NCBI GenBank assembly: GCA_037355855.1
Contig: CM074761.1
Span: 5,475,346-5,539,345 of the forward strand
Reading direction: 5' to 3'
Length of the DNA stretch: 64,000 bases
Source: Pseudo-nitzschia pungens
Lineage: Eukaryota; Bacillariophyta; Bacillariophyceae; Bacillariales; Bacillariaceae
Part shown: piece after piece, positions 51,077 to 62,358 of the stretch
Numbering within the stretch: position 1 is the first letter of the stretch
How the letters are laid out: every line of letters starts with the position of its first letter
Notes under the pieces: model-generated
The model's database searches: none
What the model saw: only the letters and a program-made list of their open reading frames with translations
What the model was told of the DNA's origin: nothing
Program-made: the position numbers and the translations under genes

Positions 51077-53083
51077 TGATCCGACTACCATGGAGGTATG
51101 GTCATTGTGTATGATAACAAGTACTACTATAACCGGATACCCAGCCCTTCAGTTAGCATGCGAACAAGATTAGCGAACGACCTAAGCACTGAGCACACAA
51201 TTGAATTATTCGCCAAACGCTACTCCAATGATATGCTACTCCATACACGACAATACTGAACCTACAGAGTTGTACAGCTCTGTACAGAGCTGTATGATAC
51301 GAGACAGCGATTCTGACGATAAGTAGAGGAATCTTTTTGTCGAATGAGTCTTTGCTACCGCAGTAAAAAAGGTGGACCAAAATCAATTGCTTTGCAGTAA
51401 GGTTAGCCTTAGGTGTTAGTGGCCGATTGCAACAGGGTTTGTTGCAAACAATAAGGTACGTGTGCACTCTTTACGAATAAGCTGCAACTTTACTAGTTGA
51501 GGTTTCCAGATGATATTTGGTCCCATAGTAGTGCGAGTAACCTTACGGTAAGGTTTACTCGTAATGGGGCGCTCAGTCAATTTTTTTGGTTCATGGCGGG
51601 TAAGGTTTACGAGTGCGTACTACTCGTAGACTGCCGTAACTTACCGCTGAACCATATTCCACGGAAAAGTGAGAAATAATCGGACTCCACGAGAATTGCC
51701 GTGTTTCAGTTCTGTCCTTCAAATGCTATGTAATCGTAAAAACTGTTTTCAGATTCTCTTTTTGATGAAGAATTGAGGAAAACATGTCCACAAGAGAAAG
51801 GAATGGTAAGGTCTTAGGCCAATAAGCGCTAAGTACAAGTACTGAAAAAGTTTGAAATCTTGTACCGTGCTACGTAACATACGTCATAGATTAGACTTAC
51901 AGTCTTACGTAATGTTACTCACTTTGGGGGTCAGTCGGCAACTACAACGATGAGATTTATTTCTACAATTGTGCCTATTTGTTTTTTTGGTATCCAGCTT
52001 GCATTCTTGAACTACTACTATATTTACTGCTCACACATTCCAATTAAAATCTAGCATATTATTTTGCTTCCATTATTGTATGCCTTTTTCACAATCTTTC
52101 TTGTTGACAATAATTGCTTCATGACCCCTTCTCATTGGTCGCCGCGAAGAATTCATGGAAATCTCTGCGACCTCAAGAATTGTCGAATCATCATCCTAAG
52201 TGCGAAGTAAGTTAAGTATCTCTATCGAATTACGGTATCAAGAATTTTGAAACCAAGAATAATACGGTACGTTTCTGCCGTATGCTCAAAAGTTCTGGAA
52301 CTCTACCAAGACTCGTATTATAAATTGAGTCCAGGGGAATAATTCTGGACAGATTTGTTATTCGCAAAACATTGAAGAATTATTAGGAACTGATCTTTTC
52401 TTAGTACACAATTAAGAATTAGGGGAGAAAATAGCACGCTGAGGAAACATGGAAGTTTGAATCCAATCAAAATGTACGGAGTGGGCACTCCCTATTCTTC
52501 TTTTCTTGACTCGTTCTTGTTCCTTTCTTGTTCCGTAGGAGCAGGAGAAGATGTTCCAGCGAAAAAAGAATTCTCTGATCCTTGACTGCTGGTATTTTTC
52601 TCGCTACAGTGCTTGTATGCATGAATTGTGCGAGCTCATTTATTTCTTGTTCTACACGATGGCACAAAGTACGAGTAAATCTTACTTCGATATTATTATC
52701 GGCCTCCGTTCGGTTCCTTCGTTCAAATCAAATCCATCGCTCACCGAAAATCAGAAGAGGAAAAAGTCAGGAACTCACACGGAACCAAATCTACTCGTAA
52801 AGTACATCCGCGTTTGCGTCTCATAAAACAAGATATTTCGTTTCCGTCAACGTACGTGTACACCTATCTCATTTCCCATCCAAGCACACCGGTACACTAC
52901 GTGTAGCAATAGCAATTATTCATACCTTGTTCACATTATTCCGGTATTTCAACACTATTCCGATCCATCTCCATAGATCTTTACTTCAAAATCTTCCAAC
53001 GAACAGGTGACCAACCAAGAACGAAGAAAAACCGAACAAGAAACAACGATACGCCACCAGGTACGAACGTAAACTCAATCAAG
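51077..53083. other. Intergenic spacer
   Basis: About 2 kb, AT-rich. No gene supported; frames are short. It contains several copies of the dispersed motif, for example GTAACCTTACGGTAAGGTTTAC at 51538-51559 and GTAAGGTTTACGAG near 51600. The last 200 bp may hold the promoter and 5' UTR of the gene at 53084. Confidence 0.5.
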
Positions 53084-54124
53084 ATGACAATGAACAGCCC
53101 CCTCGACAGCAGGATTTCGATCGCAAAGACTAGCCAACGCTATGAATCATCGGCTTCACAACAAAAGCCAAGCCTCCTATCGTTCCAGCTCGACAAAGCA
53201 CTATGCATACCCAAAATGGAGAAAAGCGATCATTCCGTCCAGAACCAAGAGAGTGCCACTACCTACAGCTTGGCTTCGAGCGGATCCGATAATTCTGTTT
53301 CCTCCATGGCGTCGACATCGACCGAGTCTTCTGCCATTATTGATCCGGAGACACAAATTGAATCGCAAAACGAGCAACGTCGCAAGATCTTTTCCCAATA
53401 CTGGCGTAAGAATCCCCTTCCTGCTCCTCCGATGGCATCTGTTTCTCGGGAGCCCAAGTCACCTCTGGTCCAGCACTATCCTAGTTCCAAATGTAGCGAA
53501 GGCAACGGCAGCACCAGCAGCAACGATTCGAAACAGTCCTCTTCTTCCTCCATTTTGATTCCCACGAGCAACCCCAGCCATCCTACCGAAACCGATGCCG
53601 CTCGCCCCGGACCACGCACCTCTGCGCTGATGTCGGCATCTCCAGCTCGAAGATCGATCTTTGGTGCTTGCCACCAACAACAAGACAAGAAGGAATCCTT
53701 CGAACTCCAGGGTTTCCTCTCCCGGCACAAACACATGACGGTACTCTCCGCCTCGTTTGATACGAACCACGCCACGTTCCAACCCTCGGATGCGCAGATG
53801 CGAAGGCGGCTGAGAAGCTACAGCTGCTCCGACACCATGGCGGCCTTTGCGGCTGGTTTCGAACCAAGGCCAACGTCATCAACTACTACTCCTACTATTA
53901 CTACTTCTACATCGTCGGTCACTCCGAGGCTTACGTCTTGTTTGCGACGTAGCAACAGCGATGCGAGCAGCGGCAACAACCACACAAACCATGACCACCA
54001 CCACAACAACACACATTCCGTGACCTTCGACAGTCAAATCTCCATCATTTCGTTTGAACCCACTACATCGTGCAACGTGGAATGCTATACCGACGGCTCT
54101 TGGACGGACGTTTTTGACCACTGA
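53084..54124 (+). CDS. Serine-rich protein of unknown function
   Basis: 346 residues, single exon, first ATG at 53084 (MTMNSPLDSR). Ser/Thr/Asn-rich and probably mostly disordered. Islands that look conserved are EQRRKIFSQYWRKNPLP (about 105-121), RSIFGACHQQQDKK, RRRLRSYSCSDTM, LTSCLRRSNSD and, at the C-terminus, SVTFDSQISIISFEP followed by the acidic/aromatic SWTDVFDH end. Several RRxS-like sites suggest phosphorylation. The combination of an Arg-Arg-Ser site and a downstream VTFD...ISFE block recalls families of disordered diatom proteins, but no function can be named. Codon use and absence of stops over 1 kb support coding. Confidence 0.75.
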   Translation: MTMNSPLDSRISIAKTSQRYESSASQQKPSLLSFQLDKALCIPKMEKSDHSVQNQESATTYSLASSGSDNSVSSMASTSTESSAIIDPETQIESQNEQRRKIFSQYWRKNPLPAPPMASVSREPKSPLVQHYPSSKCSEGNGSTSSNDSKQSSSSSILIPTSNPSHPTETDAARPGPRTSALMSASPARRSIFGACHQQQDKKESFELQGFLSRHKHMTVLSASFDTNHATFQPSDAQMRRRLRSYSCSDTMAAFAAGFEPRPTSSTTTPTITTSTSSVTPRLTSCLRRSNSDASSGNNHTNHDHHHNNTHSVTFDSQISIISFEPTTSCNVECYTDGSWTDVFDH

Positions 54125-56019
54125 TCCATGATGTTGCTTTCTCTTTTGTCGGACGAACGAACGAACAAACAAACAAACAATCCTGCACATAATACTAGTT
54201 CTACTACCACCACCACGCGAGTGCATACGCTGCATTCGTGCCCACTCGATGAATTTTGATACAAATCATGTCTAACTCTTAGACAATTTCCATAAAATCA
54301 GAATATCATACTAGTGATTTAAAAAATGTTCTTCCTTCGCTCGAATCAATCCACCACCAATATCCTTCTCGTCATTCTTGTAATAGTCAATGTAGCTACT
54401 ACTACTACCGTGCAGCAAATCGCACTTGCCAGCAGCAACACTACCCCCTTCTTCCGTCTCGACATTGCTGCTGCTGCATTATCCCGCCACGTTCTTGTAG
54501 AGCTACTGCTGCTGGTGGTGATGGTGGTGCTCATCAAAGGAAGGGAAAATGCTCGGAGCAGCAGCATTTGGCGTGGTGATGGAAGAATGCAATCTCGACT
54601 CGGGGAGAGAATATGACAACGAGAAGGAGCCAACGCGTCTAGCTACTACTAGTAGTACTAGTACTAGTAGTAGCTAGTACCAACAAAGTAATAGCAACAA
54701 GAAGCAATTCCTCGTTTTGTGGTAATGCTACTATCAGTAATATTTTCTGTTGTTGTCCAGGCAATATTACCACCACCAGCAGTTGGTTCTCATGCTGGCA
54801 GCACTAACACCATCATCATGTTGACCACCAAACTAAGTACTGCTACTACTAGTACTAGTACTAGTACTACTAGCACTACACCAGCGGCACCACCAGTCAG
54901 CACTGCAAAAGAGGAAGGCCCAGCATCCATCCATCCATTCATGCATCCATGCATCCATCCACCATCCAACAACAAGCAGATGAAGAGAGGCATTTTGAAT
55001 TCTTGGGTGCTGTCACCACCACCACCACCACCACCAGACGAACAACAACAGCACCAGAAAACAAGAACAACAACAAGAAGCATCATGGTGGTGACCACCA
55101 GTCCTCAGCAATTTTGTTGTCACCCCGCCCCCATTGTTGTTGCTGACGGGGCCTGCTGTGGGGGAAGGAAGGAAGGGAGAAGGAAGCAGCACCCTGTTTG
55201 TGCTTGGGAGTGCCGGGGAAGAAGATTGTTTGGTGCCGCTCTTGCCGCATCTGGTGGTTCGGTGTGCCTCCGCTTGGCTCCTCGCGGCATTTTGAAAACC
55301 GCAGAACCGTCGTCGCTAAAAAAACAATAGAAGTAGTAGACTTACCCTTCCAGTAGTCGTTCGTACCGGTACCAGTACGTACTAGGCAACTAGTGAAATA
55401 CAGTTCAGTAATTTCTTTTTGATGCGGGAATGGATAAGTTACCATGGTCCCCCCAGATCTTGCGAACAATTCGAATGATACTTCGTACGAAGTAAGGTTT
55501 AGTACGTAGTAGAAATAATACGAAGTAAGGTCTTACTACAATAGGTAATGTTACGTAGGTCCAGTAATATCTTCCCCTGTTCTTCCACGTTGAACCGACG
55601 TCGTCATTCGGATCGAAAAACACACCGTGCTCCTGCGCGAACGTAAGAGTTCCTTACCCAAGTGCGATACAGTAAGATATTCGATGATTCTCGTACTATC
55701 ATTCCCCGTAGAGTTACCGGTACGATGCTACAGTAACTGTAATTATCGTATGTTGTGCATGGGGTGGAAGCTTTTCTCCGGGCGGCGGACCTCGTCGTTT
55801 CTTGTTTCTGTCGGGTTGGGTTTTGTTCGAATCATCGGAACGAATGCATGAATCGAAAGTCGAAAAGTACGAAGTAAGGTTTGCCACCACCGCATCATAT
55901 CCCTTTCATCTTTCGGAGACCAGCAAACAACTTCGAGTCCGCCAGCTACAAGCACTTACCTAACAAGCAGTGCACACCACCTGGAACGCCCCGTCCCGAG
56001 ACAATTTCGAGAAAACACA
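54125..56019. other. Intergenic spacer rich in short repeats
   Basis: Contains GAAC/AAAC runs (54150-54180), CTAGTA-type repeats (54636-54680 and 54840-54880), CATC repeats (54923-54965) and a CAC run (55015-55037). Two weak candidates, 54326-54616 (96 residues, hydrophobic N-terminus) and 54725-55330 (about 200 residues, low complexity), are not supported. GTAAGG motifs cluster at 55485-55545 and 55870. Confidence 0.5.
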
Positions 56020-56931
56020 ATGGTACCTTCCCACGGAAAACCCAGACGGCAATCAGCATTGGCAGTCAATCTGCTGCCTATGATGGCAGCGATACTGCTG
56101 GCAATCCTGTCGTCGTCATTGTCTTCTTCTTCTACTTTGGTTGGGGCCTTTAGCAGCCACGGCAAAGCGAGCGTCGCTGCCAACCGAGACCGGATCCTCC
56201 AGCGACAGCGACAGCGACAAAGCTTCACCACGATCAGCAACAAAAACATCCACCAGAGCCAAAACCGCGTTCTCGTTCGCCTCCACATGGCCCCGCCCGG
56301 ATCCTCCGTTCTGAAACCCGCCGCGGGCCCGCTGATGGATTCCGGCAAGGCCCTGGCCCGGAGCGGCGAGCTCCTCATCGACTTTACCAAGGCCCTGGAC
56401 CTGTACGGGGGTGCCCTTTCCAACGCGGGCGCCCAGATCCGGAACGCCGGGGACGCCCTGGCCCAGGCCGGCGCCAGCTGCCGGTTCAAGACCGGGAAAG
56501 AACTGGTCATCGACGAGCTGCGGGAGGCGGCGGCCTGCCTGGCGGAGGCGGCCGACAAGCTGGACCTGGCGGTCCGGGAGGCGGAGGCCGACAAGGACGG
56601 GGTGCTGCTGGAGAGTCTCTCGGTGTGGGTGGGCCCCTCGCGGTTGTGCGCGGCCAGGCTCGAGCAGGCGGGGGCCGGGATTCTCATGCAGCAGACCCTG
56701 AAGGAGGTCGGGGCGTCGATGGAGGAGGCCTCGGTGGGGATGGGATCGCTGGCGGCGGGGATTGGGAGCCTGGCGGAGCAAAAATCCGGAAACGCCGACG
56801 GCATTCTGTCGGCCCAGAGAATGGTGTTTGCGTCGGAGCGACTCCGGCAGGCCGGCATCGAACTCAAGGGAGAGGTCCAGCGCAAGAAACCGGAGGGACG
56901 GGCCTTTCTCAAGGGTGGCGGTTTTTCGTAA
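56020..56931 (+). CDS. Ala-rich helical protein with probable plastid-targeting presequence
   Basis: 303 residues. The N-terminus is basic, then hydrophobic (about 14-42, LLPMMAAILLAILSS), and ends STLVGAF-SS. A signal peptide ending before or at a Phe in a GAF/ASAF-like motif is the usual start of diatom plastid presequences; the next 50 residues are basic and Ser/Gln-rich, as expected of a transit peptide. From about 90 the protein is Ala/Gly/Leu-rich with repeats such as DSGKALARSGELL and GAQIRNAGDALAQAG, predicting amphipathic helices with no membrane span. The family is unknown. GC content is much higher than in the flanks and the antisense strand is also open; the plus strand is chosen because of the presequence. 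Confidence 0.72.
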   Translation: MVPSHGKPRRQSALAVNLLPMMAAILLAILSSSLSSSSTLVGAFSSHGKASVAANRDRILQRQRQRQSFTTISNKNIHQSQNRVLVRLHMAPPGSSVLKPAAGPLMDSGKALARSGELLIDFTKALDLYGGALSNAGAQIRNAGDALAQAGASCRFKTGKELVIDELREAAACLAEAADKLDLAVREAEADKDGVLLESLSVWVGPSRLCAARLEQAGAGILMQQTLKEVGASMEEASVGMGSLAAGIGSLAEQKSGNADGILSAQRMVFASERLRQAGIELKGEVQRKKPEGRAFLKGGGFS

Positions 56932-59318
56932 TGCATGCATGCACGCGGCACGTACTCCAAGATCGGAGGGATTCATGGATGGATGGACGAATACTACAAG
57001 ACAACACAATACAATACAATACAATACATTGATACTACAACCGCAGTGAATCCAATAGGGCAGCGCTGCGTCGGGGTCTTTCCTCGTCTCTTGCCGTGCC
57101 ATAGGGTGCTGTAGCCGAGAATCAATCAGAACAACAATAGTCTGCTGGTCGTGTGCCCTAGCCGCGAAGGAGTGCCCGAGGGCGTCACGCGATTGGAATT
57201 TTTTGAGATGGACAACAAGAACCCACGGGAACGAAACAAATGCGATGGAACTCCCCGACTCGTACGTGTTGGAATCAGCCATAGATTCAAAAAGCCAGAG
57301 TAGTAGTACTAGAATGCTGTAGTATCTGGTTCAAATACTAGTAGTAGTAGTATTGCTGTTTGATTCGCATGATCGAGAAACGTCAATTAAATCTGTTCTG
57401 TACTAGCAGTAGTAGTAGTATAGTAATGGCGTGTCCATTCTTCACTTGCTGCGTCCAACGATCAGATCATTCCTACCTACCTACCCCTAAGAATGGTGTA
57501 TCAGTAATACTCTTCTACTACGTACTACTACATATGCAATTTTCAAAGATGACATAGTACGAAAGAGGTCTTTGGCAGGCTGCCATGCACCCCACAGGCA
57601 TTGCAAATGTCATGATGGTAACCAAATGAAAGAACATGTGTTTTTGTTCTGATGTTGATCAGTTGTCTTTGCTGAATTGTGAGCCACCAACTTTAAATGA
57701 TAATGGCAGTTGAGGAAAAAATAACCTTTCCATCCAGGTATTGTTGTCATACCCAACACTCTACTAATAGTGACTAATAATACTAATACTAATACAAATA
57801 CAGCAGTTTTGCTATTTCTGCTGCTGCCAATCACTGTATCTTTGCGTCTTTTATTGAGGTCATCAACAGTGCAATGGGTAAGATTATTACTACTCGTACT
57901 ACTAGTAGTATTACTGCTAACACCACTGGTAGTACTGGTACTACTAGCTAGTACTACAAGAGTACGGTACTAGTAGTTCTGTTGGCACTTTTACAAGCTT
58001 CTTCTAGTAGTAGTGATACCAGCCAGTACGGTAGTAGTACTACTATTAGTACTAATACTACTGCTACTAGTAGTATGATGAATTCCTTGTAAACCTTAGC
58101 TAGTATTGAATATTACTAAGTTACTCTCTCTCTCTCTCTATGCCAATGCGGTAGAGGGTGCACAACAATGCAGATGGGGAGCATGGTGATACCGGTTATT
58201 ACCAGGTAAGGCTACTGTGATACTTGTTTCAGATGCAGACATGATTTTCGTTTTCTTTTTCTTTGTTCTTGAAAAAAATCAGTCCGGTAATTACGATAAG
58301 TTAACTACTAGTACGTAAAAATTATCACAAACGATCCAGATTCGGCCGGTTGGAAGGCAATTTTTCACTCGTTTCCAAAAAAGAAGGAAAATACGAAGTA
58401 ATAGTAACCTTAACCTTACGAGTAACTTACTTCATACGAGTAAACCTTACGATTGAATCGTTCGTACGTAATGCTTCGTCACTCTGCCATGACGTACCGT
58501 ACGTACGTACGAACTCGTATCCTTCGTCCCATCGAACATCTTTACAAGAAAGTGGAAGTCTAAATTATTAGTCGTGGAAAGGTACGAGCGTGCATGGGAG
58601 GTAACAATTCAATCTTACTTTCGATTTGTACTGCAACGGATAGGGTTGGCAAAATTAACTTTCTTCGTTTGATCCAACTAGTCTACATACTTGTAAGGTA
58701 ATCGGTTGTTAAACGGGTTAATAACTGATAATGACCTATTCTCTCCATACTCTTCCCATTCTTGACCCGTCGAATCCGATTTATTCACCGATTAAGAACG
58801 ACTTAATAACGTTTTTGATCATGTTGTCACTCATTTTCTCATTAGGGGTTATATAAAATTTGTGTTTGATGGCACTTCACATTCGATACACAATTTTGAA
58901 TGTCACGCTCTGCAACTGTGTTTCCGCATACCCCGTGCAACTACCGGTACGGTAGGTACATCTCCGTAGGATCAATATCAGCGATTCATTCGTTCCTACC
59001 GTGCGCGCTGTGGGCGATAGCCAATTTCATACAGAATATGACCAAAATTTCTCGCCTCACGGGTTAGCGATCGCGAAAACTGACGAAAACGATACAGTGA
59101 ACGTGATATTCCATTATCACGACGGTGTTATTTTGTCCAATCGATGGCACAAAGAAGAGATCAGCACATTGAAGTTGTATTCATTTACTCCCAACTAAGG
59201 ACGTGACGAACTCTCAATATCGACAGCGTCGGCACAGTTTACGTCATAAAAATAGTAATGGATCGCTCTTGATCGGACATACAACATTGAAGTTCTTTGA
59301 TTACCTACATCACTCACG
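56932..59318. other. Intergenic spacer with microsatellites
   Basis: Contains AATAC repeats (57002-57027), TAGTAG/CTAGTA repeats (57335-57352, 57400-57420, 57880-58075) and a CT run (58125-58140). GTAACCTTA-type motifs cluster at 58400-58455. No gene is supported. Confidence 0.5.
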
Positions 59319-60200
59319 ATGGCTAGTATTGACAAGTTGGTGCTGTTGCATTCGATGGGTTCATCCTCCGAAGCTCTTCGGTCAAGGAGAGCATCGAATC
59401 AAAGGAAGCTGAAGTTGAAGCAAGAGATGGAAAGAGAAAAAGCCGCTCGCGGACGGGTGATAAGTAGAATGCCTGTTCAAACTCCGCGTAGCACCAGTAT
59501 TGGCACTATCGATACTGTCGACAGCGACGATAACGTCATCCCAAAGCCCCCATCCTCCCCCTCATTGCCGGCATCTAGGAAGCCACGTTTCCGTGGAAGA
59601 TCCCTTTCGAGTATGGAAAGGCTAGAATTGTTAAGACGCCCTCAAATCAACGTTACCAAGGCCAGCAGTTTTACAGATCCTATAATATCTGTTGCAAGCT
59701 CATCGTCCACAGATGAGGAGCGAGTTCTTCCCAGCCAACACATCAGGAGTCTTTTTCAAAGGGCATCGTCGGTCGAAAGAGCTACCGGTACAGGTCGAGA
59801 CAAAGTAAAAGAATATATTGAAGCACGACAAGCTAAATTGTCTAAAGAAGAAGTGATCGAAGAAGTAAAGGAGACAAGAGAGGAAGAACCACTTGATCTC
59901 CGATCGATCTACCAAAGATACCTGGCAGGCCAAATTGAAAAGGAATGCGTTGTGCGGTCTGGCACCGAATGGACCAACCGATACAAGGATAAGCGACGTG
60001 AACTAGCTCATAAAAAAATGAGAGAAGCTTCAGGAAACACCCGTGACGGACCTTCCCAAGAAAATGCAAAGGAAAAGACACGCACCATGATCTCGAGACG
60101 ATACCAGAGACGAGGTCTCATCCCACTGAATGAAATGCCGGCCGATCAGCAGCAGTCGCAACCACTGGAAGTGACAAGGCGCTCACGATATTCACTTTAA
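59319..60200 (+). CDS. Charged protein of unknown function
   Basis: 293 residues, single exon, start MASIDKLVLLHSMG. A basic coiled-coil-like segment (about 22-46, KLKLKQEMEREKAARGR) is followed by a Ser/Pro-rich disordered part with RGRSLSSMERLELLRR (about 92-107). Later segments are QHIRSLFQRASSVERATG, an acidic/Lys helix (about 160-190), LRSIYQRYLAGQIEKE and a basic C-terminus (ISRRYQRRGLIPLNEM). No catalytic motif, membrane span or targeting signal is seen. The isolated helix-forming islands suggest a scaffold or binding protein; this is inference only. Confidence 0.75.
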   Translation: MASIDKLVLLHSMGSSSEALRSRRASNQRKLKLKQEMEREKAARGRVISRMPVQTPRSTSIGTIDTVDSDDNVIPKPPSSPSLPASRKPRFRGRSLSSMERLELLRRPQINVTKASSFTDPIISVASSSSTDEERVLPSQHIRSLFQRASSVERATGTGRDKVKEYIEARQAKLSKEEVIEEVKETREEEPLDLRSIYQRYLAGQIEKECVVRSGTEWTNRYKDKRRELAHKKMREASGNTRDGPSQENAKEKTRTMISRRYQRRGLIPLNEMPADQQQSQPLEVTRRSRYSL

Positions 60201-62358
60201 ACGACTACCAGCAGAAGAGAAGACCAGCTGAAAGAAGGAGGGCGCGAACTATTTCGACCTGCCCACCCATACCTCTGATTAGTTTGATGACACTGCTCGG
60301 TCACAACAGGCTTTCGAATCGTTTCTTGCTCTGTTTTGACATGTCCGATATTATTTCTGTTACTAAAGAAAAAGATACGTGTACTACCGTACGCTGTTCG
60401 AATGTGATTGATGGATACTAGACGGGTGCTGGCACGCTCGCAACATAATTCATGACTCCTCGTTACAATCATTTTCACATCTGACCTACAGCAAGTTTTG
60501 CCTCCGGCACTTCGTGGATGCTCGCTAAAGTTGTTGTTGGTCTGCATGTTGAAAAGAATAGTTGCTTACTCCGTCACATCCTGATGGAAATCCAAAGCTA
60601 CTAGCGCAGTTGTAACGAAATTAATTGATTATCCATACTAGTAGATTCGATAAAATTTGTAGTAAAGTTTCTTCATAATGACACGAGTTGAGTACTAGGA
60701 GTCATATACCGGATGTTGAACTTTTTCATTGCGAAATTTACCATAGCATGGCAGATGTCAGCAGCAGCAATGGTCGGATGAAGAAGAGCGATATCAAAAC
60801 TTGTCATAGCAAGAATGTTGCAAGAATCATGGTTTGGAACGGTGTTCAAGGCAATTCCTACTTCAAGAACTTCCTGCACTACCATAGAAGCAGATGCACA
60901 CATTGTTGGAACAAGAAAGAACAACAGAAACAAGCAGTAAGGGGAGCATAAGAAGGACCAGCAACAGCAACAGCAACAGCACATCAGCAACAGCACATCA
61001 GCAACAGCACATCAGCAACAGCAACATCATGACTCAAGCAACATGCAGCAACATCATGCAGCAACATTCTTTGTGAACAACTAGTCTTGGAACCTCTTTC
61101 AGCCACAGCAGTAAGCCAGCTGATGCCTATCCTCCATTTCAAGAATAGTACTACTACTACTACTACTACTGGAGAAAAAGGCTAAGCTACAGCAGCACAC
61201 AATATGTAATCCCTACTAGTACTAACAAAACTGGAACATTTATTGATTGAGGTTGGATGAATACTACAAAGAAAATAACAAGAAAGTACAATTGCTGCTG
61301 GTGGTGGTGCTACTACTAGTAGTGGTACTAAGGTTTAAGCAGCAATACTACTACTAGTACTACTAGTACTACTACTACTATGTAACATTGTTAAAGGTGG
61401 TCCTCAAACTGTGGTCCATGGTATGAAGAACCATTTTTTCTTCCACAGCAGGGCAACCTGTCTTTTAGCATGGAATAATCCCTGGTGATGGGTGGTGGTG
61501 GTGATACTAAAAAATGTGACTCTATAGATCAACTGCCCTCCAAGGGAGTGATCACCTACTACTACTAGTAAGTTACCGTACTACTTGTAAAAAGGATCAG
61601 TGAACATCGAATGAAGGAAAAAATTGGTGTCGCTCGTTCTCGTGATTTCCTCTTTGTTTCTACTAACCTTACCTACTGTAACTTATGGTATAATGGGTAA
61701 AAGGGGGGAGAGGACCGCCCTACGGTAAGTCTTACTCGTACCGGTACCGGTTTTCCGCAGTAGCCACTAACCTTAGCTAGCCACAGCGTACGGTTGGAGC
61801 GCCTCTGCTATCACCGCTGTTCGTGGTTTCAATCGCGCCTGCAGCACTAGCCGTTTGCTTTCAAGGCACGCGTAATCTTAAGTAAACCTTACTGGTACAG
61901 GTAAGGTTTACCGGTAGTTCATAGTAGAGGCGTATTATTAGTAATTAACCTTACTTCGTGTAGTAAGATCTTACCTTAAGGTTACCGGTATCATTTTTGA
62001 TGCCTTCACCACTGACCACCAATGTATGGTAGTACGGTAAACCTTAGGATAGAATAATAGTTTCGAATCACTATGTACGTTACGTATGTACAGAAGGTAC
62101 AGGTATTGTAGATCGTCACACTGAATTTCGCGCCATTTTCTTGTCATGCCGAATTGCCGGAGTTTACAACCTTATCCTTAAAGAAAAAATTCTGCTTCGT
62201 ATCATTCTATGATTCATTCTTTTTACGAAGCACGAGTGACAACTGACAACAGCACAACACACTGTTGCTCCAAGAGGGAAGAGAATTGATTGAACAAATA
62301 ATAATAGTGGAAACAATCGAAAGTTTTTTCGGCCTGGTTTACGTCTATCGTAAGTTAA
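60201..62358. other. Intergenic spacer upstream of MCM9
   Basis: Contains AACAGC/CATCAGC repeats (60958-61060), (CTA)n (61146-61172), CTAGTA repeats (61310-61380) and the densest cluster of GTAAACCTTAC/GTAAGGTTTAC motifs (61660-62045). Small frames within are not supported. Confidence 0.5.

Noticed and set aside
54326..55330. Two small secreted-protein-like ORFs
   Set aside because: Hydrophobic starts, but the remainder is microsatellite-encoded low complexity; no homology pattern.
56116..57282. 388-residue minus-strand ORF
   Set aside because: Antisense to the GC-rich gene at 56020-56931; Pro/Arg/Gly-rich composition typical of a shadow, and no targeting or domain signal.
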